Assembly: GCA_933822405.4 (NCBI GenBank)
Contig: CAKOGP040002269.1
Span: 62,001-126,000, forward strand
DNA: 64,000 nucleotides
Direction of reading: 5' to 3'
Source: Cylindrotheca closterium
Lineage: Eukaryota > Bacillariophyta > Bacillariophyceae > Bacillariales > Bacillariaceae
Shown: piece by piece, positions 10,801-20,305 of the stretch
Layout of the letters: each line of letters begins with the position of its first letter
Position numbering within the stretch: the stretch's first letter is position 1
Notes under the pieces: generated by a model
Told to the model about the DNA's origin: nothing
Database searches by the model: none
What the model saw: only the letters and a program-made list of their open reading frames with translations
Program-made: the position numbers and the translations under genes

Positions 10801-11831
10801 GTTTCATAAAAGTCACCACACCGGACAAGAAGAACGCATTGGGGGTATTCTTGCTTTTGTTGGCGACAAAACGATAGAAAGCTTCCTTTCTTTCCAGCCG
10901 TTGTTGTGGCAGCTGGTTTCTTGATACTTCCACGAGGGACTGCGCTTGGATCATAACCCATAGGACATTGGAATGGGTCCAATTGTTCGAGCAATGCTCG
11001 GGCGGTAGACTTGGACAGCTTAGAAAGTGGTTCTTTCCAATATGGATCAATCTTGGACTGTTTTGCGGAGAAGAAGGATTCCACAAGATCGTCTGTAGTC
11101 ACCATTTTATTTTGCGTGTCTTGCACATCCACTGAATTCAAGGAGTCTTCCGCTTGTTCCAGATTTTCGCTGGCTACCTTGAGCATATCATTCGGATCAG
11201 AATCGTTATTAACTTCTGAAGTGGCCCTGCTATGATTCATCAACTCCCGATACTCCAAAACTAATCGTGCAAGCTCCTTCTTTTCCTCTTCTAAATCGCT
11301 ATAAGCTGAATAATTGTCATTGCCAGCATTGGCCACCTGCATCAGTATCGATTTTGTGGCCGTCTGAGGACTTCCAAAAATGGCAGTCGACACTTGTTTT
11401 GGACTTCTGACATTCACAGGTGATCCATTGTTCAGTCTTGTGATTTCATCGTATAGCGAAGAAAGTTGTTCGGTAATATCGTCATTACTACTAGATGCCA
11501 ATAGACTGATAGGAAAGCTAGCTTGTGACAAGCTTCGACGGCCGTGCAAGTCCGGATGTCTTCCATTCCGTATCGTGGAAATTCGTCGTTGAACGTGAGT
11601 TGCTGGCTTTTGTACCTGCCTGTAGAAATGAAATGCTTGGCATGTTTGCATGACTAGGAAGAAGGAAGACAGTAGATGGAATCGACAGGAGGTCCCAAAT
11701 ACCATGGGGGAGAAGCTTCCAAGCTCGTTGTTTTTTACGTGGTAAACGCAATGCGATGCAATAATGCTATTGCAACGATATCCATTATTCGATGCAAAAA
11801 TTGAAACCCGGAAGCAGACTCGTGACTGCAT
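7833..11831 (-). CDS. MSH1: MSH1-type MutS protein with C-terminal GIY-YIG nuclease domain, plastid-type presequence
   Basis: A 1332-residue single-exon ORF. Order: N-terminal presequence; mismatch-recognition domain with the Phe-Tyr-Glu motif GDFYETFGLDA near residue 340; connector and lever domains; ATPase with Walker A APNMSGKST near residue 996 and Walker B IFVDELGRGTSP near 1070; and at the C-terminus a GIY-YIG domain (YVMELNANPPSYYVGET near 1255-1268, then an Arg-rich helix and AWESQLIQKM). MutS fused to GIY-YIG is the hallmark of plant MSH1, which suppresses recombination and mutation in organelle genomes. An in-frame ATG at 11705 starts a signal-peptide-like segment ending QAFHFYRQ, an ASAFAP-like plastid motif; this may be the real start (1290 aa). 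Walker A differs from the usual GPNMGGKS at two glycines. Family call is firm; organelle location is inferred. Confidence 0.9.
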   Translation of the reverse strand: MQSRVCFRVSIFASNNGYRCNSIIASHCVYHVKNNELGSFSPMVFGTSCRFHLLSSFFLVMQTCQAFHFYRQVQKPATHVQRRISTIRNGRHPDLHGRRSLSQASFPISLLASSSNDDITEQLSSLYDEITRLNNGSPVNVRSPKQVSTAIFGSPQTATKSILMQVANAGNDNYSAYSDLEEEKKELARLVLEYRELMNHSRATSEVNNDSDPNDMLKVASENLEQAEDSLNSVDVQDTQNKMVTTDDLVESFFSAKQSKIDPYWKEPLSKLSKSTARALLEQLDPFQCPMGYDPSAVPRGSIKKPAATTTAGKKGSFLSFCRQQKQEYPQCVLLVRCGDFYETFGLDAIMLIEHLGLNSMAGKARAGCPYRNIQPTLNGLTQEGFTVAVFEETGSVGNNKLKSRFLSQIVSPASPTYLYDNWLLGGGDHTQHGSLEGLPPSRPCVGIVQTAAGYNLVEVSLEERSVAYSERLTAEAVACRLAAYPPADPLIFIPSTAMDHVASKGQQLPFLSNARSTTIGSDGEQIVESSMGGYRLRTRILPAHLIQKPLEGISDSDRYIKAVVDNLVDINWAHFDQTENDEVSNDRPTVDDFVVSLASTATNPLYVETANQLGLLDNPSIPSLASYVLDEAAPAPTRHFLKRYLLVPPPPSIARSMSELVESLLNPYANPLPPLTVPPIGKVLSLIRAGQASANIYGELLQTLSNVELVLAEKNGGLPTAALLALCEHESGIPCSRDSLVQRCNNAVAVIESVISSIYHVTNSGVSENDRFDSITMDDFVSDAFFERNEAPWRGRIQRKVAMKTYSRVENAAQNFRHALASDFISDSASNKALIIHDFYNNLIALKQIPNTHLKKEDYFHPKDRNGKLLRNRYTTTKVQTALDEYIAACDQACEEVSTILSNLSKNIQEEGHIPAIVQASHLNLILSTAYHHAVKASKQKWNLAEVLDDTEESNIAETGTMHMKDVWPYWMPKTQAVPNTFDLNGLFLLTAPNMSGKSTIMRSTAAAALLSICGFCAPLSRGSRIPRFDTLFLRGASADVPTEDKSAFGAEMGDIAALMRCCGPKSLIFVDELGRGTSPRDGTRLAGAVLEAMAQQRMNGIFATHLHDILDLPLNWKDRIANKRLALEEDDGSYKWTYRLEDGVCKDSLALVTAARFGVPDEIIRRAEELAQYLPEAGNVAIPQIEGQDAADQPTTHQQGRSTESATTKQDDIEFRRAIDMAEELTGQPSISIPPRWSAPPALCSNQSCVYVMELNANPPSYYVGETDSLSQRLKKHRSKGAAWSSARAVALPVSDKSEARAWESQLIQKMVQAGFRMESITDGRVLRHL

Positions 11832-11946
11832 TCACGAATGCATTTTGGCGCGGATTTCAATTGGCTTGATTGATTATATATTGCACTGTGACCGGTACCA
11901 CTGGTACGAGTACTGGTACCGGCGGTAGAACTGAAAGCAACAAACC
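11832..11946. other. upstream region of MSH1 with GGTACC/ACCGGT palindromes
   Basis: A dense run of GGTACC, ACCGGT and AGTACT-like palindromes at about 11890-11925, merging into the 36-bp repeat described separately. Confidence 0.5.
11911..11946 (+). repeat. 36-bp direct repeat, copy 1
   Basis: Identical over 36 nt to 12345-12380. Begins TACTGGTACCGGCGGTAGAA and ends GCAACAAACC. Both copies are preceded by an accggtacc palindrome cluster. Confidence 0.85.
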
Positions 11947-12190
11947 GAAATGCCTGCCGAATCAAGAAAGTCTTTAATTTCCTTCTGTTTCTCAGCGTTG
12001 TGGGTGACCCAAACTAAAGAGCTGATGACTTTGATATCATCGTCCAAGAATGGTGGTCGTGAGGATGTTACCAGCACAGTTGCTGCTGGAGCAGGTTTCT
12101 GAACCATTTCGAAGTCTTCAACTTCAGAATTTTCAGATTCGTCATTCTGTTGAGCAGGTTGGCTTTCCAACAGGAGTGACGGGAGTGTTA
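11947..12190 (-). pseudogene. orphan coding fragment between two 36-bp repeats
   Basis: An open frame of about 75 codons with normal coding character: an acidic start (NDESENSEVEDFEMVQKP), then VTSSRPPFLDDDIKVISSLV and WVTHNAEKQKEIKDFLDSAG. It has no ATG; the frame is open to a TGA a few codons upstream, and downstream it runs straight into the 36-bp repeat. This looks like the interior of a broken gene or an exon whose neighbours are missing. No family recognised. It could also be an exon of an unannotated gene using splice sites I could not place. Confidence 0.4.
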
Positions 12191-12344
12191 GTAGGACTCA
12201 TCTATGAGCTCAGACGTTGGTATGAGCAAGGACGTGTTAATCGCCAAGAACTAGTGTAAAGAGTGGTTACGTTACTGTGCTATGTATGACGGACAGACGA
12301 CTCTATCCTGACATACCGTGACCGAACCGGTACCAGGTACCTGG

Positions 12345-12380
12345 TACTGGTACCGGCGGTAGAACTGAAAGCAACAAACC
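12345..12380 (+). repeat. 36-bp direct repeat, copy 2
   Basis: Second perfect copy of the element at 11911-11946, 398 bp away from it. Confidence 0.85.
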
Positions 12381-12788
12381 AGGAACTCTTAGGTACTCGT
12401 ATCTATCTAGATGCTGATTTTAGGGGGAAATTGCATTCCTTTTGACGTTTTTTGTAGTAGAGAGTGGGCAATAGATAGGCTACTGGCTGGATGCAGTGAC
12501 TTTGTAGCAGCTAGCATGGTGCCTTACTGCTGTAGATTGTGAACTGCATGTTATTATAATGCAAGTTTTCACATTTACTAATACCGTACATCTTGTGTAC
12601 AAGGACTGGTGTTTGTGATAAAAAGAAATACTGTTGCGGGCGGAGCGGGCATCAGCTAGCTTGGACATGTAACGACTATAAAAAGGTACACGTCCGGTAC
12701 CGGTACGTGTACCAGTGACAGTGGTTGACCAGAAGTGAGAAGGAAAACACCAGGAACTCGAAAGAGTTCGTTTTGTCCGTTCCCTATT

Positions 12789-12876
12789 AATTGCAAATAA
12801 CGAACCCGCTAATTGTAAACAACGAACCCGCTAATTGTAAACAACGAACACGCCAATTGCAAACAACGAATCTACC
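12789..12876 (+). repeat. 22-bp tandem repeat, four units
   Basis: Four head-to-tail units of the form AATTGYAAAYAACGAACCCGCT, the last one diverged at its 3' end. No spacers, so not a CRISPR-like array; an ordinary minisatellite. Confidence 0.8.
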
Positions 12877-13404
12877 GTAGGGAGGATGGAGGTGCGCGAG
12901 TTGTAGTTTTAACAAACCACCAAGCAATACTGCCTACAGTGGGTCTCCAATTCTAATTACATCCAAACTTTTCATAGTTTTATTGCAGCAAAGGATTGCA
13001 CTAATGATTTCAACCTGTACTTTCATTCAGCCTGTGCAAATCAACACCTCCGTCAACACTAGCTGGTGCGTCCAATTCGTCAATATTGAAAATGACACGA
13101 CTGGGATGAATGATCAATCGACCGGAATTGCAGAAATTCTGCTACCGCCTTCAAACTCGCAGAAAACAATTCGCCTCGAGCCTTCGAGCCTCCCTGATTT
13201 TTTAGACGAATTGCCTTTTCACATTGCGTTAGATCGATGTGTACCACTTTTTACGGCCATTTAATGATACCGATGTTCTTAGGAGCGCCTTTGGTATAAA
13301 CCTATGGTTTTCTAGATGATTTTTTGCGTTCCCCTCAACGACTTTCGTGCTGTCCCGTTCCTTTCAATTGGCGCCACAATGTCTCTGGAAGAAAATGATG
13401 AAAG

Positions 13405-13420
13405 CTAGGGTTAGGGTTAA
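13405..13420 (+). repeat. short interstitial telomere-like run
   Basis: Two and a half TTAGGG-type units (CTAGGGTTAGGGTTAA). TTAGGG is the telomere unit reported for diatoms. So short a run can arise by chance or by break repair. Confidence 0.4.
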
Positions 13421-13505
13421 GCTAGTATGGTTTTGCGTGTCATGATTCGACAAGTGACTCTTCAAGAAAATGGTGATAGCTCAAAGTTCTATATTGCACT
13501 GTAGT

Positions 13506-14625
13506 TTACATTGTTAGTTGTGATGATTGCCTTTCGATCTCACTGTTGTTGTTCTTGGCTGGTGCTGGGATCTTGGAGTTCTTGAAACGTAGCCCATCTT
13601 CACATTGGTAGATTCCCAAAACCTTTGCCCCCTCTGCCCAATACTTCTTTCCGCCAGCGGCACGGCGCTTGCATTCCCGTAGCCCAGTCAGATTCTGACG
13701 AACGTCAGCAGGAATGTATCTGCAGTGCTTGCAAAGGTGGTTCTTTGCCATGTTTTGGGCAGCTTGATATAGTCCGTCCAATGTGGCGGAATAGTAGACA
13801 GCTCCTCGAGATCTAGACCAAGTGGGAAGGTTAGCACACCATCTGCATCTAATACCGACTTGGCCGAGAACAATAGCCTTGTTTCGGCCTTGAGCATTCC
13901 ATTGGACATCATTGGTAGTTCTGTTGCATTGTATTCAACAAGTGGCGAGTGAAAGTGTGAGAAAAGATGGTGTCGTCTATTATGATTAGTATCATAACGA
14001 CAAAATCAGAGTGTACTTACGCTTCAAAGAGCTCGATTTGCTTTCGCAGTAAACATTGGTAGTCAGACAGACTCTCTTCATCACAGTCCATAAAGACAAC
14101 GACTGGTAGAGAAGCCTGGGTTGTGGCCGAGGTCGACTTTTGAGGCCCTGATGAAGCACCAACTGGGGCAGTAGCTGCAGCTAGCGTAGCAAGCGCTTCC
14201 TTGATCTCGTTGGCATTTGGTCGTCCACGTTGTTGCGACTGCTGTTGATCTTGCGATCCATTACTTTGTTGTAGAGCTTGCATGCCAGAAGCAAAAGCGG
14301 ATTGATTCAAGGGATTCAGATGAGATGAAGCCGATAGGCCGGGGAATGGATTGAGTAGATGAGATCTACCCATCAACAATTGGGCTTGCAGCGAAGCAGG
14401 AATGCTGCCGCTGAAACCCAGTGGGTATCCAAGTCCAAGACCAGCTTGCTGCCTGGCATTCAATGAGCTCGCATTCAACGAGCTGGGAACGTTGTAGCCT
14501 TGGCCAGCAAGACTGGCAAACAAAGACGGGTTCAATCCCACATGCTGCAGAGCATCACTTCTTGCAAGTTGTTGCTCTGATGTCTTATCATCTTCTGGAA
14601 GGTTCATATTTTGTACGCTGATCAT
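13506..14625 (-). CDS. diatom zinc-binding family protein, paralog 1 (2 exons)
   Basis: Exons 14625-14021 and 13920-13506 join in phase (GC|A) to 339 residues. The ATG at 14625 is preferred to one at 14766 because it matches the length of paralog 2. The N-terminal half is low-complexity and Ala/Gln/Leu-rich (SLNASSLNARQQAGLGLGYP; QQSNGSQDQQQSQQRG). A conserved block SLSDYQCLLRKQIELFEA precedes the intron. The second exon carries a compact cysteine domain: GQVGIRCRWCANLPTWSRSR, then AQNMAKNHLCKHCRYIPAD and GGKKYWAEGAKVLGIYQCEDGLRF, consistent with a zinc site built from two CxxC pairs and nearby histidine. I recognise this as a recurring uncharacterised diatom architecture, probably nuclear; function unknown. 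Confidence 0.75.
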
Positions 14626-15788
14626 TACAATGTGTAATGTGAGATGGCTTTCCGCTTTTTGTTTTCCTGAAAAATGAACAAAACGGTGGTTTTTCTTCCA
14701 CGCTGATAAAAAAAAAGCATCCCCGTTTTTTCTACTCGGTTTACGTTGGGGTTCCCGATGGTGCAAAATCCAGCGAACATTCCCTACGCCAGATCATGAG
14801 CCACCAACGGTATCAAAAAAGCTCTTGACGCAGCTTGGTCATACAACATTTACTCGTTCATGAAAATACGACCACAAATGCCGCTCAGCGCTTGGGCAAG
14901 TTGAACTTGACTTCGAGACGAAGAGCAACCAGAAATGTGTCTTTTATAATTTAAATGTAGGCAAATATAAAATAAACGTACCGAATAGGTTTTTTTTCAG
15001 TACGTATTTCGGTGTGCAGTTCAGCACGACTGTTGTTGTGTGCCCATTGATTGCATCCGTCTCTATTCCAATTGCACTAGTAGTAGCGATAGTAGTGAAG
15101 GAGAGTGTCCCTGTTACTGTAGTGAGCACATCATGATATCTCGATCACTCGGTTGGTAGCCCTCATTTGGTTCAGACTTCGCTCCGACCTTTAACGCAGA
15201 CGAGAACACTTTTGGTCATAAGGTCGTGAATCCGCTATGCATTGAATGTTCTTACGTGTTTGAGCCATTGTTAGCTGTCCCATCCGAGGTTTTGGATTTT
15301 TTAGTACGGTTTTTGGATATTTGGCGTTCCTCGTGAGTACCGGTATGTTTCGCAGTTAAAATCGGGACAATTAAAAAGATTTTTGATTCCGATGCAAAAC
15401 CTACCGTTAAGTAGGCATCATCACGAAAACCTTTCTCGTCCTTTTTGTGGAACGTAGGTACAGTACGTGTTTACGCTTACAATGGATCAGAATTTTTGAA
15501 GCCACCGCCACATTTAGAAGCCAAAATAGATTGGGCCTGCCACTTATGGACAATGGTTTCGACGAATTTATCGGAGACGAACACGTCAAGTATGATATTA
15601 ATAGCGCTTGGAGAAAACATCACGTGTCATGCCTTCTCCATTCTTGGTACGACGACGAGCTACAAGCAGTTCAAAAAAATATTGGTATTTTTTTAAAAAC
15701 ACGTTCAGTACAAAAGTAAAATACAAACACATTGCTGATGTATTAATATTTATGATGTATCATCAATAAATACATCTAGTTAGTTGCA
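14626..15788. other. intergenic between zinc-family paralogs, no gene seen
   Basis: 1.16 kb with only short open frames lacking recognisable content. Contains TACCGGTA at 15338. Probably promoter of paralog 1 and 3' flank of paralog 2. Confidence 0.5.
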
Positions 15789-16879
15789 TTATTGTTCAAT
15801 TTCAATGCGTTTGGTGGGCGGTACTACTGGGGTCTTGGAGTTCTTAAACCGCAAACCATCTTCACATTCGTAGACTCCGAGTACCTTTGCCCCTTCTGCC
15901 CAGTATTTCTTCCCCCCGGAAGCTCTGCGCTTGCATTCCCGCAGGCTAGTCAGTTCTTGGCTGGCATCTGCTGGTATGTATCTACAGTTCTTGCAGATGT
16001 GGTTCTTGGCCATGTTTTGAGCGGCTTGGTAAAGTCCGTCCAAAGTTGCAGAGTAATAGACAGCGCCTCTTGATCTAGACCAAGTAGGAAGATTGGCACA
16101 CCATCTACACCTAATGCCGACTTGCCCTAGCACAATAGGCTTGTTTCGTCCTTGAGCATTCCATTGAACATCTTGTGCAGATCTGGAGTTGATAGATGTA
16201 ATGTGAGCAAAGGTCGTCGTAACAATAAAATGACCAAAGATGAAGACACAGGTCAATGTACTTACGCTTCGAAGAGCTCGATTTGTTTTCGCAACAAGCA
16301 CTGGTAATCAGATAGACTCTCTCTGTCACATTCCATGAAGACAACGGTTGGTAGAGAAGTCTGCGATGTGCCAGTAGTAGTAGACTGTATTGGAGCGGAT
16401 GTAATTGGACCTGTCGGCGCAGCAGCAGCTGCTGCTAGAGTAGCAATTGCTTCCTTGATCTCGGTAGCACTAGGCATTCCACTTTCTTTGCTTGACATGT
16501 AGTGCTGTTGTGAAGGATTGCCTTGTAGAGCTTGGATTCCAGGCGCAAACTGAGCCAAAGCGGGCGTGTTTTGTGAAAGGCGAGTGGTGTTAGGAAGGCC
16601 AGAAAACGCGTTTAGAAGAGGTCTTCCCATCAAGAGATGGGCTTGCAGGGCGGGAGGAATACCAGCATTTAGTCCGAACGGATAGCCGAAAGGAAGGTTG
16701 GCAAATGGAATGTTGTTCAATTGACCAAGAGACAGACCGCGAACGTTGTTTGGACCATTAAGACTTGCAAGCCAAGCAGGGTGGAGTCCTGTTTCTTCCT
16801 GTGCTTTAATCTCCATTACTGCATTCTCTTCGAATGTCCTTTCTCTAACATCAGGGATAGTTATCTGCTGCGCAACCAT
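15789..16879 (-). CDS. diatom zinc-binding family protein, paralog 2 (2 exons)
   Basis: Exons 16879-16266 and 16182-15789 give 335 residues; the intron sits at exactly the same place and phase as in paralog 1, after IELFEA. The conserved parts are near identical to paralog 1: VVFMECDRESLSDYQC, RNKPIVLGQVGIRCRWCANL, AKNHICKNCRYIPAD and KVLGVYECEDGLRF. The N-terminal low-complexity half has diverged much more while keeping short anchors such as IPPALQAHLLMGR. The pattern suggests an old tandem duplication with constraint on the cysteine domain. Both copies appear intact. Confidence 0.78.
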
Positions 16880-17486
16880 CTTTGTAGTGTGCGTCTTTTG
16901 TTTGACGAAAAGGTTTGAGCTTGATTTTTATTTTTGCAACGATGTCCTTTTTTTGTGCTTTTGCGTGATCGCGTCTTTTTTATTGATTTTTGCTCTGCTG
17001 AGGAGCGTTTTTGCAGCTGTGAGCTGTGAGCCAGTTTCAAGTTGCCTGAAAAACCTTTGGTTGTGCGTGTTCGACGTTATTATTTGAGAAAAAAGCCCAC
17101 GCAGGAACGGCGGAGGAGCGAAGGAAGGTATTTCAGGACACTGTGCCGCTATGATGGAAAAAATGCATACCAGTACAAAATGTACCGTGGAATCAAGAGA
17201 ATAGGTGGAATACGGCACTGTACTTTACGTGTACTTGTACTGCTGTGGAAGTCGCGGCAAAAAGTGGTCCTACGGCACAAAAACTGGAACGGCCGGGAAA
17301 TAGAAATTTAGCATACAATTCTTGGGAGTAAATGTTGATTTTCCCGGCCGTCCCTGGAGGTGAAACCGAAAGCGGGTGGTGCATCTACCTGTCTGTACGT
17401 CGAATAATGGAGCTATCAAACAATTAGAAATTATACAGGCGCTGATATCTAATGACACAAGTGCCTGTTCCCACAGCAAGCACAGC
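16880..17486. other. intergenic, no gene seen
   Basis: T-rich region upstream of paralog 2, likely with its promoter, plus the 3' flank of the aldo/keto reductase gene. Short open frames have no recognisable content. Confidence 0.5.
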
Positions 17487-18884
17487 TCACTCCAATCGGA
17501 ACTTTTCCACTCCATATCCTACAAACTTCTCACTCGTACGCTTGAAGCCAGCACCGTCAAAGCCGAAGCCTAGCTTGTCTGCCTCAAGTTCAAGCATTTT
17601 AACTTCTGTAGCGCTCAATCTCCACCCAAGTGCTCCGATGTTCTCTTCGAGCTGAGCAACCGTTCGGCATCCAGGAATAGGGATGGCTCCTTTGGATATG
17701 ATATAGTTCAAGGCGACTTGAGACAAAGTCTTTCCTCTTCTCTTTGCAATGGTTAGCATGGTGGTGATCAAGGGGTTGATACCACCGTCCGGAATGTCGA
17801 GTCCGTCCCCATTGGCGTACTTGTTTAGATCCTTGAGTTCCAAGCTGGTCTTTTGAGCATTCATCAACGACATCTCCTTGTCATCACAGCCTTCAGAAGC
17901 TAGAAGTTCCTTGGAGTATTTTCCGGTCAACAATCCCATGGCAAATGGATAGTATGCAAGGGTCTTGATGCCAAGCTGCTTACATTTGTCGAGGGTCTCT
18001 TGAGCGCCATCATGACGACCCAACAAAGAGTAGGCGATTTGGTTCGATGCCAGGGGTACGCCTCGTTTGGCCAAGTGTTGTTGACACTTTTCCACGAGTG
18101 TTGGACCATAGTTACATACTCCCACGTTCTTGACTAGACCCCTGTGATAACATTCAGCCAAGCCATCCCAATAGATCTCGTCTTTTGCGAAATCTTTTCC
18201 AAGGAATCGGAGAGGTTGCACAATGTCCGGCATGTGGATTTGGTACAGGTCAATTTGTTCAACGCCAAGGTTTTTTCGTGATTGCTCACAAGCATCAACC
18301 ACACTCTGTGCTGTCGTTCGCCATGGAATAGGTGTAAACTTAGTGGCAATGACAGGTTTTACTCTGCTTGGGCCCTGCGCTTCCTCTGCTCGATTTAAAA
18401 ATTTGCTAGTCATCTTTTCGGTGTCCCCATATCCCATGCCAAGAGCCGTCTTCATGTGACTGCCATAGCGTTCTGCAGTATCAGCAAAGGCGCAATTTGA
18501 TGCATACGCTTTTGAAACGACTCGCTCCAACTCTTTGTTTTCAAGGTTGAAAACTGTAGTACGAATGAATATATATATAGGAGAATCATTCAGTCAGTAT
18601 CGGAAGGGTGAAATTTTGAATTCTTCGGTTGCGAATGAAGGACCAAGGGCAAACTTACAGTCATCGCTGGACCAGGAAATAGTTCCAATTCCAACGTTTG
18701 GCACTTCCAATGTTCCGATCTTTGTCGTGTCCGTCGTTCTTCTAGGAGCGTAGGCTGACTTCTTGGTGATGGTGGGTGATACACTGCTGGTGGATGCAGC
18801 TTTGTTGGAAAGAACATAGGCCGTGGATTGCTCCAAGATTAGGAGACTTGATAACAGCAGAAATGATAATATTGAGAACTGCAT
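17487..18884 (-). CDS. aldo/keto reductase family protein, plastid-type presequence (2 exons)
   Basis: Exons 18884-18659 and 18553-17487 join in frame (GAC T|TT) to 430 residues. The first exon encodes a signal peptide (FSILSFLLLSSLLILEQS) followed by TAYVLS, compatible with a diatom plastid presequence, and the start of the barrel (IGTLEVPNVGIGTISW). The catalytic residues of the family are visible: Asp and Tyr in FADTAERYG, Lys in VIATKF, His in YQIHMP. NADPH-site features follow (KNVGVCNYG; GAIPIPGCRTVAQLEENIGA). It probably reduces carbonyls with NADPH in the plastid, but the substrate cannot be read from sequence. Closest in style to the AKR13/plant plastid AKR group, which is an inference. 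Confidence 0.85.
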
Positions 18885-19137
18885 GATGATTTAGATCCGA
18901 GATGCTGAAAAGTGAGAGTACAGTATGCAATTCGTATGCTACAGTATATACTGGATTTGATGATGATGGATGATAGGTGGTTTACGCTCAGAATTTCGAA
19001 TTACTCAATCGTGGCGGAATTTGATGTGCCTGAGTCATGATTTTTGGGCATGACGTCAGCATACGTCAACTCTTGGACGACACATCTATTTTGTCAGCGT
19101 CGACGCATCAAAATGTGGCCGCAGCAGAGGAAAGAGG
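18885..19137. promoter_or_regulatory. divergent promoter region
   Basis: 253 bp between the starts of the aldo/keto reductase and the glyoxalase-fold gene. Contains a TGACGTCAGC motif near 19050, resembling a bZIP/CRE site. Diatom bZIP factors (aureochromes) favour TGACGT cores, so light regulation is possible but not shown. Confidence 0.4.
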
Positions 19138-20235
19138 ATGAAGTGTTTCGTAGGTTCTGCAAGCTTTATTTTTCTCTCATTGCTGATAATTTTGCTTGGA
19201 AATGAAGGCGAAGGCTTCTCCACGAGGAATACAGAATCGTCTTTGTATAGAGCGGAAAGTGGAGAACTGAGTAACAACAACGTATTGATTTTGGATCACC
19301 TTAATATCAATCACGAAAAAGGACGACATGACTGGCTGAAAGCTTTTTACGTTGATTTCTTGCAATGTGCTCTTGATCCTCGCAAAATGGAAAATGTTGT
19401 TAGCGGGAAGAAAACTATATGGTGTAACATTGGTGCCAACCAGTTTCATTTGCCTGAAGGCAAGCCTGAAGCCCAGGTGCTTGACGGTGTCATCACGTTG
19501 GCATATCCGGACTTGTCAAAGCTCAGGGAGCGACTACAAGCTGCAAAATCAAGTCTTGACGGAAGTAAATTCGGAGTGAAGAGTGCAAGTGACGGTGGTG
19601 TTCTTGTCATGGATCCATGGGGCAGTGTCTTCAATCTGCTGCGTGGTGACGCATCCGTAGATCAGGATTCCCGTGGAAAACAACCAGGAGAAAGATCAGA
19701 AGGTTTGGCCATGAGAGATCTGAAGATTCATGTACCAGAAAATTCAAATTTAGGAGGAATCGGAAGATTTTACGAACGAGTTCTTGGAGCTACTGTCAAG
19801 GATGCAAGCGAACACTCTGTCACGATTCAGGTCGGTCCTTCCCAAACCCTGACGTTTCAAGAGAACAGTCAAACCACAATTGATAGCCATGTCGATCTTC
19901 GAAATGAGGCAGCCGATGACTCAGAAGGGCATCCAATATACCTGAGCAATTATGGGCCTCATATCTCCATGTACGTCAAGGACCTCCCGTCGTCATACAA
20001 ACGGGCCGATGCCTTGAATTTGGCATATGTCAACCCCAGGTTCAAGCGCCGGGCATACACCTTGGAGGAAGCCGTTGATGATTGCATGTTTCGATGCATA
20101 GATATTGTCGACCCTGATCATGTTGAACATGGGCCTATCATTAAACTCGAGCACGAGATCAGAAGTGTTGTCAAAAGAGATGGAAGCAAGTACAAGTCGT
20201 GTCCGTTTGATGAAATACCTGCTGGCTGTATATAA
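19138..20235 (+). CDS. VOC/glyoxalase-fold protein, secretory or plastid targeted
   Basis: 365 residues in one exon. It begins with a signal peptide (SASFIFLSLLIILLGNEGEG) followed by FSTRN, so it enters the ER and possibly the plastid. Two betaalphabetabetabeta-type modules of the vicinal oxygen chelate superfamily follow: the first starts VLILDHLNINHE and ends GVLVMDPWGSVFNLLRG; the second runs from MRDLKIHVPENSNLGGIGRFYERVL to the C-terminus. The second module carries an inserted segment with ISMYVKDLPSSYKRADAL. Possible metal ligands (His in HLNINHE, His in GPHISMY) are present but the usual four-ligand set cannot be assigned by eye. Reaction unknown. It ends close to and convergent with the coiled-coil gene. 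Confidence 0.65.
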   Translation: MKCFVGSASFIFLSLLIILLGNEGEGFSTRNTESSLYRAESGELSNNNVLILDHLNINHEKGRHDWLKAFYVDFLQCALDPRKMENVVSGKKTIWCNIGANQFHLPEGKPEAQVLDGVITLAYPDLSKLRERLQAAKSSLDGSKFGVKSASDGGVLVMDPWGSVFNLLRGDASVDQDSRGKQPGERSEGLAMRDLKIHVPENSNLGGIGRFYERVLGATVKDASEHSVTIQVGPSQTLTFQENSQTTIDSHVDLRNEAADDSEGHPIYLSNYGPHISMYVKDLPSSYKRADALNLAYVNPRFKRRAYTLEEAVDDCMFRCIDIVDPDHVEHGPIIKLEHEIRSVVKRDGSKYKSCPFDEIPAGCI

Positions 20236-20305
20236 CACCATAGAATTGGGAAAAATTACCAAATAGTCTTTTGAATTGATTTATTCTTCTATCGGTTTGT
20301 CATAG

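Larger units (their letters stand above)
12381..13505. other. intergenic, repeats only
   Basis: No supported gene. Holds a TACCGGTA palindrome (12698), a 22-bp tandem repeat and a short TTAGGG-like run. An open frame at about 13003-13264 lacks recognisable content. Confidence 0.5.

Noticed and set aside
12789..12876. Evenly spaced repeats considered as a CRISPR-like array
   Set aside because: The units are directly adjacent without unique spacers, and the context is a eukaryotic nuclear genome; it is a minisatellite.
13003..13264. Open frame of about 87 codons in the repeat region
   Set aside because: No recognised motif, longest version starts with TTG; a preceding TTGCAG could be an acceptor but no partner exon was found.
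15789..16073. 93-aa + frame opposite exon 2 of the zinc-family paralog
   Set aside because: Shadow of a conserved minus-strand domain.
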